DNA from: a virus
Virus record (IMG/VR): IMGVR_UViG_3300034356_000878
Span: 1 to 24,194 of that record
Direction: 5' to 3' (one strand)
Length of the DNA stretch: 24,194 bases
Notes under the pieces: generated by a model
The model's database searches: none
Told to the model about the DNA's origin: nothing
What the model saw: only the letters and a program-made list of their open reading frames with translations
Translations under genes and position numbers: made by a program
Shown: in pieces, positions 18,930 through 24,194 of the stretch
Numbering within the stretch: position 1 is the stretch's first letter
Layout of the letters: each line of letters opens with the position of its first letter

Positions 18930-20600
18930 TTAGCCCAGAACCTTCGTTGCGCCGCGGTTCAACACGACGACAAAACCATTGTGTTCCATAAGAATACCGT
19001 CGTAACCTTCTACCGCTGCTAAGACACTTTTAGCCTGGTCCCAGGATCCAGTCCATTCCCCTGGCAACTTTGCAACCCGTTCTTCTAACCAGTCAAGTTG
19101 TGCTTGCTCATTAGCGAATTTCAAAACCTTGGCTTCTGGCTTCCACTGGGCTGCAATTACTTGCCCAGAATTCAGAACCTGGTCCAAACTAAGTTGGTCA
19201 AAATAAGCGTCACCAAGTCCAGCGTATTCACCAGCAATTCGGTAACTAGGAATTGTTGCGCCTGTTCTACCAGTGGCAAAATAGGTGCCATTACCAAAGT
19301 AGCCAAGTCCCTGGTAACTTTCGTCCCCAAACTTGAACTGGGCAACCTGGCTAATAGCCGTAGCCTTATCTTTTGGGTTTCCTACACCACGAAAAAGCGG
19401 GTTTTCACCAAGTTCTTCAATGCTGCCAACAATTTCTGGTTTGCCGTCCATTCCCTGCTTTTTCAAAACATAGGAAAGCATTTGGTCACCTTCTGCTGGT
19501 GCTTGCCCAGGTTTGAACGTGTTGGAAATTCCTAAGTTCTTCCAATTCGCCTGGTCAGCGTAAAGGTCTTCAATTGTTTGATAAGCCCGCTGTGGTGCTT
19601 GGACAAACTTCAAGTATTCGGGCTGTGTGCCTTTGTAATACGGGGACTGCTTCAGCGTGTCTTCAATACGCTGCCAACGCGTCTGGCTTTCTTCAACATA
19701 AGTTCCATTAGCCTTAGCCTTTTGGATCTCACGCCAGTTAGCCAGGGTCTGCTTAGTCCCAGCATTGCTGCCGTTCCATTCAGACTTCGCCTGTGTGTAT
19801 TCGCTTTCAAATTCGTCGTAATAATCAGGACGAATAGGTTCTTCACCTTCAAACAAAGGCTGGATAGTGCAGTGGCAGTGATCGTGGAACTTCACAGCGT
19901 AACTGCTAACGCGAACCCTGCCGTTAGTGCTGCCAATAGCCATAAGGCGGCAGAATTCACAGGCACTTGCCTGGGCAACGCGTTGCACACGGGACACGTA
20001 AGGATCCAGGGCAGCATTGAACAGGACAGTGTCGCGGTGGTAACTAGCAACTTCGCGGGTAATGGCGTTGTTCATAGCACCAACAGCAGCCTGGTGTCCG
20101 TCCTTGGCGCGGACCTTCATAGTCCAGCCAATAACACGTTCACTTTTGGCAGCAGTGTCGTAGTTGTCTGCCAGTAAAGCAACGTATTTGTCCTGGTTAG
20201 TGTTTAGACCAATTGCAGAACGGGTTCTTGCCCTGGCAAAATTTGTTTCACGGCTTCGTCTAGCGTCGCGGCTTAGTCCAGCAGGGTTTGCTTTGTTCGC
20301 TTCCCAGTAGGCGTTCGCTTGCTGCTGGTAAAAGTCCAAAGCGGCTGTGCTGTTTATCTGTCCAAATTCGTCCAAAAGGTTTGGCATAATCTGGCGCAAC
20401 AAACCACCAAATTCTTGCTGGTCAAAACCTGCACCAATAGAAACAGCACTGGTTGCCTGGTCGGTAGCCAACTTGTTGACTTCAGCCAGAATACGTTCCT
20501 GCTGCCTGGTTAGTTCATAATCAAAACGGGCTTTAGTTACCTTGTTGCCATTCCAGTAGTAAGAACCACCAGAAAAACCGCTGTAATTACTGTCCACCAT
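18930..20600 (-). CDS. MuF-type minor head protein fused to an ADP-ribosyltransferase-like domain
   Basis: A 556-residue two-part protein. Residues ~130-250 are the MuF-like (SPP1 gp7-type) region: a helical stretch, VASYHRDTVLFNAALDP, then CEFC (Cys214, Cys217) and HDHCHC (His239, His241, Cys242, Cys244), the zinc-type motif of this family. It sits inside the head near the portal. After a charged helical linker (260-390), residues ~372-556 look like an ADP-ribosyltransferase: NPLFRGVG with candidate NAD-binding Arg404, GYFGNGTYFAT (433-443) as the aromatic/Ser-Thr-Ser-type strand, and GYDGILMEHNGFVVVLNRG (532-550) at the end. MuF proteins carrying C-terminal toxin or transferase domains are known. 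The catalytic Glu is not certain. ATG 20600 overlaps the portal gene by 14 bases. Confidence 0.83.
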   Translation of the reverse strand: MVDSNYSGFSGGSYYWNGNKVTKARFDYELTRQQERILAEVNKLATDQATSAVSIGAGFDQQEFGGLLRQIMPNLLDEFGQINSTAALDFYQQQANAYWEANKANPAGLSRDARRSRETNFARARTRSAIGLNTNQDKYVALLADNYDTAAKSERVIGWTMKVRAKDGHQAAVGAMNNAITREVASYHRDTVLFNAALDPYVSRVQRVAQASACEFCRLMAIGSTNGRVRVSSYAVKFHDHCHCTIQPLFEGEEPIRPDYYDEFESEYTQAKSEWNGSNAGTKQTLANWREIQKAKANGTYVEESQTRWQRIEDTLKQSPYYKGTQPEYLKFVQAPQRAYQTIEDLYADQANWKNLGISNTFKPGQAPAEGDQMLSYVLKKQGMDGKPEIVGSIEELGENPLFRGVGNPKDKATAISQVAQFKFGDESYQGLGYFGNGTYFATGRTGATIPSYRIAGEYAGLGDAYFDQLSLDQVLNSGQVIAAQWKPEAKVLKFANEQAQLDWLEERVAKLPGEWTGSWDQAKSVLAAVEGYDGILMEHNGFVVVLNRGATKVLG

Positions 20601-21957
20601 TTGCGGTTGCTGCCCTTGCTGCGTCCGCTAGGTTAGCCACAAAGTTACGGGCTTGGTTCGCAGCCTTTTCAGCCTTGATAACCTGCTTGTCGCTGTCTGA
20701 AAGTCCAATTCTGTTGTAAACAATTTCACTGTCTGGGGTCAGAACCTGTGCCTGGATCAGTTTTAGAATTTCGTCAGCAGCAGCCGCACGTGTTGGGGTA
20801 GAAGCGTCGCGCCAAACAGGGCGAACGTTGTTTGCTTCAGCAGGAATAACACCGTCGCGGACCAAAAGAACCAACTTGGCTACTTCAGACCAGGTGCGAC
20901 CAAACTGGCGTTGGCGACGTTCTGCACGTTTGACCAAACGGGCTTCCATTTGGCGAATAGCGTCAGCAGAAGCAGGGTTGTCGGTCTGAAAACCAAGGTA
21001 AGACGCAGGAATTGCTGTTTCAGCAGCAATAAGTTGTGCATACTGGCGAATTTGTTCAAAATACGGGGTCGGACTGTTCGCCTGGAACTGTCCAACGCTA
21101 GGCATAACGCTGTCTTCTTCGTTGTAAGGCACAGCCAACACGCGTCCCTGGATCACGGACCAAGGGTTTAGTGGGTTGCCGTCGCTGTCCAGGAACATAT
21201 CCTGTGGCGCACCCATAACGTAACGCTGCGGTGCGCTGTAAAATTCGCGGGCAACTTCAGCACCAAGCAAGGTTCGCATAGCAGCGTCCGTGTAAGAACG
21301 AACTGCGCGGGTAATCTCGCTACGACCTTCAGGGTCGCCAGAACGTGGGTTGTTTATTAGCGGCGAAACAGTGACGCGTCCCAGGTTGTGCTGGTCGCGG
21401 CTAACTTCAACGAAAGTGTTCGCAAACGCTTCAAAATAAATTGTTTCATTAGGCAAATACAGTGACCCGCCAACAATTGTTCCGTCGTCGTCCTTGCGGT
21501 TCGCAAGCAAAGCGGCAGTAAGGCGGCGGCTGCGTAGATCGTAAGCCGCGGTTGCCTTCTTAGGGCTTTCGATAGTAACCAAAACGTCAGGTTCACCCAA
21601 TTCTGGGCGTCCCTTACCAACAAACACGAAGCCAACGCCGTAAATTAGGGCGTCTTTGTGTCCCAGGCTGCTTTCAAGGTCCAAGTCATTCGCGCGAAAC
21701 ACTTCTTCAAGTCCCAAAGTGTCTGCACCAATGTAACCTTCGAAGTCCAGGCGTTCTTCTAGGACGTCAACGGCAGTTCCAGCCCAGCCAACAACACTGT
21801 CCACCAACTTCAAAGCAGGTGGTATTGAAATGTTTAGGTCTTTTAGTCGGTTCTTGCCTTCGTAATAGTGTTCAAGCGTGTGGTTCTTGCCGTCGTGGTG
21901 CGACAGTTTTCGCGCAAGTCGCTGGATCAGCGCAAGTTCTTCAATGCTTAGGCTCAT
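20587..21957 (-). CDS. Portal protein
   Basis: A 456-residue SPP1 gp6-like portal. Visible parts: an N-terminal helical segment (SIEELALIQRLARKLSHHDGKNHTLEHYYEGKNRL), PPALKLVDSVVGWAGTAVDVLEERLDFEGY, the wing region with DVLVTIESPKKATAAYD, and the stem/crown region SYLGFQTDNPASADAIRQMEARLVKRAERRQRQFG. That NPASADAIRxxE motif is characteristic of this portal type. I start it at ATG 21957, whose ATGA overlaps the terminase stop; the frame stays open to 22035, but that would overlap terminase without need. It forms the dodecameric DNA channel that the terminase docks on. Confidence 0.92.
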   Translation of the reverse strand: MSLSIEELALIQRLARKLSHHDGKNHTLEHYYEGKNRLKDLNISIPPALKLVDSVVGWAGTAVDVLEERLDFEGYIGADTLGLEEVFRANDLDLESSLGHKDALIYGVGFVFVGKGRPELGEPDVLVTIESPKKATAAYDLRSRRLTAALLANRKDDDGTIVGGSLYLPNETIYFEAFANTFVEVSRDQHNLGRVTVSPLINNPRSGDPEGRSEITRAVRSYTDAAMRTLLGAEVAREFYSAPQRYVMGAPQDMFLDSDGNPLNPWSVIQGRVLAVPYNEEDSVMPSVGQFQANSPTPYFEQIRQYAQLIAAETAIPASYLGFQTDNPASADAIRQMEARLVKRAERRQRQFGRTWSEVAKLVLLVRDGVIPAEANNVRPVWRDASTPTRAAAADEILKLIQAQVLTPDSEIVYNRIGLSDSDKQVIKAEKAANQARNFVANLADAARAATANGGQ

Positions 21958-23477
21958 AGCACTAATGCCCTTCGGGTCGTATTCGTCTTGCGGTCTTTGG
22001 TGGCGTGTCGTGCGCCATTCGCTAGAACTGCACAAGCCAGAAGGTCAACCTTTCGGGGGCTGTTCTTCTTTTCTTTCTTGAAACTTCCCGCTTCTGTTGC
22101 GACAGCGTTCAAAACGTGCCTTTCTAGTCGCGGGTCTTGGTCGCCACCAATTTCCTGTGCCACCAGGTCAGCAAGAAACTGCTGTGCCATAGGCGCAATG
22201 CGGTGGTTCGTTGGTGGAATACGTTCAACGCGCTTCTTCCAACGCTTAGACCATTCTAAAACGTCTGGTTCATAAAATGACGGGTCGCACCACAACATTT
22301 TTACGTCGTAGTTTTCAAACATTTTTTCAACTGCGCGGTTTACGTCCGCACGGTCAACCGTCCAGTCTGGGTCTTGAAAGTCAGGTTCCCAGCAAGCCAT
22401 TACCGACATAGTGCCAGTATTCACGTCCATAGCGACAAGCCCAGTGGCGTCACCGCTAACAGAACCGTCGAAGCCAGCAACAATACTTGCACCCAACGGA
22501 ATGGACTTTTCGCGTTTTGCTTCAACCCAGTGGTGTGGGCTAACAAAGTCTTCGCCAGCCATACGAACCCACTGGTTTAGTCGATAACGCTGGAAGCCCG
22601 CGAAGCCAGAAGATCCTGCGGCAGCAATGCCCGCTTCGAAGTCACCCAGGTCAAGAAGACCTTCAGCCAGGTTAGGGTTTGCTTTACGCCAAACCGCTGG
22701 GTCTGTTGGGTCGTCTTCGTTGGCTGCTTCCCAGGACCAAAAACCATATTGCGGGTCGTGAACTTCCCCAGCAGCAACACGTTTGCCGTGTTCATACAAA
22801 CGACCAAGCAAGGTGTCTGTATTCCCGCCCGCAGTAGTGATACCAACAACCAGGCTTTCAGGACGGTCAGCAGAACCAGTGGTTAGTGCGTCCCAAAGTT
22901 CTGCACCACGCTGGTTGCTTGCCGAAGAAGCCCAACCGTGAATTTCGTCAGCAATGACCAAAGACGGGGCAAGTCCGTGCGCTCTCATACCGTCAGCAGA
23001 AAGGGGTCTGTAAACATTTCCCTTGCTAGGCAATTCGATAGCGTCGCGGTAAACCTTCAAAATGCGGGACAGGCTGGGGTTATTCAAAATTTGTTGCCTG
23101 GCTTCACCAAAAACAATTTTCGCCTGGGCGCGGTCACCCGCAGCAGAATAAACCTGGCTGCCTGGATCACCAAAGACCAGGTGGTGGACTGCCAGCGAAG
23201 TTCCCAGCAAACTTTTGCCGTTTTTTCTGGGCAATAAAACGACTGCGGTGCGGTAACGAAGCAGCCCAGTAACTGGGTCAAGTTCTAAAAGACGGTCAAC
23301 CAGCCATTTTTGCCAGTTAGTGAATTCCAAAGGTTCGCCCTGCTTGAAGCCACGGGAAGCCCGTAGAAGCGTCTTAGCAAAGTCCGCAACTTCTGGACCA
23401 AGCGACTGGTCAGACAGGCTAGGAACGGCGTAGGCGGGCTGCCAGGACGGGTCAGGCGGTGGCAGTGTGGCGGACAC
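21954..23477 (-). CDS. terL: Terminase large subunit
   Basis: A 507-residue packaging ATPase/nuclease. Walker A: LLPRKNGKSL (Arg84-Lys85-Asn86-Gly87-Lys88-Ser89). Walker B: SLVIADEIHGW (Asp177, Glu178). Motif III-like: VVGITTAGG. The nuclease domain begins SIVAGFDGSVSGDATGLVAMD (first metal Asp337) and includes LWCDPSFYEPDVLEW further on. The start at GTG 23477 lies within the small terminase gene (26-base overlap) and has no clear ribosome site, so translation is probably coupled. The exact start is less certain than the identity. Confidence 0.95.
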   Translation of the reverse strand: MSATLPPPDPSWQPAYAVPSLSDQSLGPEVADFAKTLLRASRGFKQGEPLEFTNWQKWLVDRLLELDPVTGLLRYRTAVVLLPRKNGKSLLGTSLAVHHLVFGDPGSQVYSAAGDRAQAKIVFGEARQQILNNPSLSRILKVYRDAIELPSKGNVYRPLSADGMRAHGLAPSLVIADEIHGWASSASNQRGAELWDALTTGSADRPESLVVGITTAGGNTDTLLGRLYEHGKRVAAGEVHDPQYGFWSWEAANEDDPTDPAVWRKANPNLAEGLLDLGDFEAGIAAAGSSGFAGFQRYRLNQWVRMAGEDFVSPHHWVEAKREKSIPLGASIVAGFDGSVSGDATGLVAMDVNTGTMSVMACWEPDFQDPDWTVDRADVNRAVEKMFENYDVKMLWCDPSFYEPDVLEWSKRWKKRVERIPPTNHRIAPMAQQFLADLVAQEIGGDQDPRLERHVLNAVATEAGSFKKEKKNSPRKVDLLACAVLANGARHATKDRKTNTTRRALVL

Positions 23478-23964
23478 GTCGCTGCGCTAATTCGTCTAGG
23501 TCGTCACGAACACGAACTTCAGCAAGTCCAAGACGTGAACGGTCAGAAGGACTAAAACCGATAGCAGAAAGCCACGCAGTCATTTGTGCGCGAAGGTTCT
23601 GCAACTGGACAACCAGCGGGTGGGTAACAACCTGCCCGTTAGCAGTCACGTAATAGCGCGGTTCCGCGCCAGTGTTCAACAAGTCACGAATAAGGGCGTA
23701 ATCGTCCTGCGCTTCACAAAGAAGCGAAACAATGGTGTGATCACTGCCTGGCGCAAGCCAAGCGCGTCCAACAACCCAAACGTGGTTCCACAGTGCCAGA
23801 CCTGCTTCGCCCAGGGGCGGCGGGATAGGAACGCCTGGTGCGCTGCTAAGACCCTGCCCTGGAAGGGGTGCGTCTGGTAACTGCTTCTTGCTGGGGTTTC
23901 CCGCAAGCCTGTGTTGTTCCACTGGTTTGCTAGGACGCCCTACTGGTCTGCCTGTTGAAGCCAT
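23452..23964 (-). CDS. terS: Terminase small subunit (P27-type)
   Basis: A 170-residue DNA-recognition subunit. The basic N-terminus STGRPVGRPSKPVEQHRLAGNPSKK, then PPPLGEAGLALWNHVW and LAPGSDHTIVSLLCEAQDDYALIRDLL, match the P27 small-terminase pattern (short basic leader, W-containing helix, then a helix-rich core). I chose ATG 23964; an in-frame TTG at 24030 would add 22 residues but overlaps the palindromes of the leader and lacks support. It binds the packaging site and positions the large subunit. Confidence 0.85.
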   Translation of the reverse strand: MASTGRPVGRPSKPVEQHRLAGNPSKKQLPDAPLPGQGLSSAPGVPIPPPLGEAGLALWNHVWVVGRAWLAPGSDHTIVSLLCEAQDDYALIRDLLNTGAEPRYYVTANGQVVTHPLVVQLQNLRAQMTAWLSAIGFSPSDRSRLGLAEVRVRDDLDELAQRRVRHTATA

Positions 23965-23980
23965 TGCGTTACTCACTAAC

Positions 23981-24013
23981 TGCCGTGCGGCAAAAGGTTG
24001 CCCGTGCGGGCGG
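23981..24013 (-). repeat. Paired palindromes in the small terminase leader
   Basis: TGCCG-TG-CGGCA (23981-23992) and GCCCG-TG-CGGGC (24000-24011) are perfect palindromes with the same TG centre, 19 bases apart. The second lies within GGTTGCCCGTGCGGGCGG (23996-24013), which matches the major tail leader element at 14 of 18 bases, differing only in the four spacer bases. Confidence 0.55.
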
Positions 24014-24194
24014 CTACGATCTGTAACCAAAAATTGCCCCTGCCACTAATAGGCATACGCTAAAGCGGGGTCTTATGCTTCAGCAATTCGGCTACTAGCA
24101 GGAACAATGCCCTGGATAGTGCCAAGTCTATACGAACAACCGTTCGAACAAGCCCCTAGCCCCCCTTCGAATTTCCCGCAGCCGTGCATAGGCT
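24014..24194. other. Non-coding right end upstream of the small terminase (packaging-site candidate)
   Basis: No convincing gene lies between the small terminase leader and the window edge. It holds CGAACAA twice (24133-24139 and 24145-24151, 12 bases apart), the palindrome GTTCGAAC (24142-24149), another TTCGAA at 24166-24171 and a C-rich run (24152-24165). In cos or pac phages this interval carries the packaging recognition or cut site. I could not identify a cohesive end or a clear promoter. Confidence 0.35.

Noticed and set aside
18417-20177. Plus-strand frames of about 200 codons opposite scaffold and the MuF gene
   Set aside because: Both are mirror images of strongly supported genes and have Cys/Phe-rich, motif-free translations.
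17278-20600. A separate capsid maturation protease
   Set aside because: No serine-protease-like gene lies between portal and capsid. The MuF protein has a zinc-type motif but no protease triad that I can see.
21958-22035. A longer portal start adding 26 residues
   Set aside because: It would overlap the terminase gene by about 80 bases, whereas ATG 21957 gives the usual ATGA overlap and a typical portal N-terminus.
24100-24180. Possible tRNA at the right end because of GTTCGAAC
   Set aside because: The bases around it do not form a T arm, and no acceptor, D or anticodon stem could be drawn on either strand.
1-24194. CRISPR array, insertion sequence, integrase or attachment site
   Set aside because: No regularly spaced repeats, transposase motifs or integrase-like genes were seen. 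The regular repeats found are within the propeller protein at the amino-acid level only.

Overview
This window is about 24 kb of the genome of a tailed, long-tailed (siphovirus-type) bacteriophage. It almost certainly infects an actinobacterium. It encodes a WhiB-type iron-sulfur regulator, a family found essentially only in Actinobacteria and their phages, and its structural genes match actinophage types: P27-type small terminase, MuF fusion protein, ReqiPepy6 gp37-like tail tip, r1t-like holin. Base composition looks close to half G+C by eye, low for phages of high-GC soil actinobacteria, so a moderate-GC host (for example an aquatic Microbacteriaceae-like lineage) is possible. That host guess is inference. 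No integrase, repressor or tRNA gene is visible, so lifestyle cannot be decided.

All genes but one lie on the minus strand, so the phage map reads from the right end to the left. (1) 24.2-20.6 kb: packaging and portal: untranslated leader, small terminase, large terminase, portal. (2) 20.6-17.3 kb: head: a MuF-type minor head protein with a C-terminal ADP-ribosyltransferase-like domain, a 60-residue protein, scaffold, major capsid protein. No separate prohead protease is visible. (3) 17.2-15.0 kb: connector, stopper, gp10-like neck protein, tail terminator, major tail protein. (4) 14.9-11.5 kb: two tail-assembly chaperone frames joined by a probable -1 frameshift, then a 911-residue tape measure. 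(5) 11.5-6.4 kb: distal tail protein, tail hub, three minor tail proteins including a six-repeat Asp-box propeller, and a small acidic protein. (6) 6.4-4.97 kb: coiled-coil membrane protein, LysM protein, CHAP-LysM endolysin and holin, ended by a terminator. (7) 4.8-0 kb: early genes: small Cys protein, DEDDy exonuclease with zinc ribbon, sigma-like factor, then (past the lone rightward whiB gene and a bidirectional terminator) a YqaJ exonuclease, a PD-(D/E)XK protein, a probable single-strand annealing protein, two small proteins and a truncated HExxH metallopeptidase.

The late genes form one nearly continuous overlapping operon. Expression is probably tuned by RNA hairpins in the few gaps (after the capsid gene, before and after the major tail gene, before scaffold and small terminase). 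Early genes appear to have separate promoters, and operator-like inverted repeats sit in their leaders.

The most unexpected signal is compositional. The trinucleotide GAG/CTC is almost absent on both strands and in all frames (about two dozen by manual reading, against roughly 750 expected), GGAG/CTCC was not found at all, and six of the sixteen palindromic tetranucleotides (AGCT, GTAC, GGCC, CCGG, CATG, TTAA) were not found. Together with repeated GGGCAACC-containing inverted repeats in gene gaps and the virion-associated ADP-ribosyltransferase-like fusion, these are the observations most worth following up.
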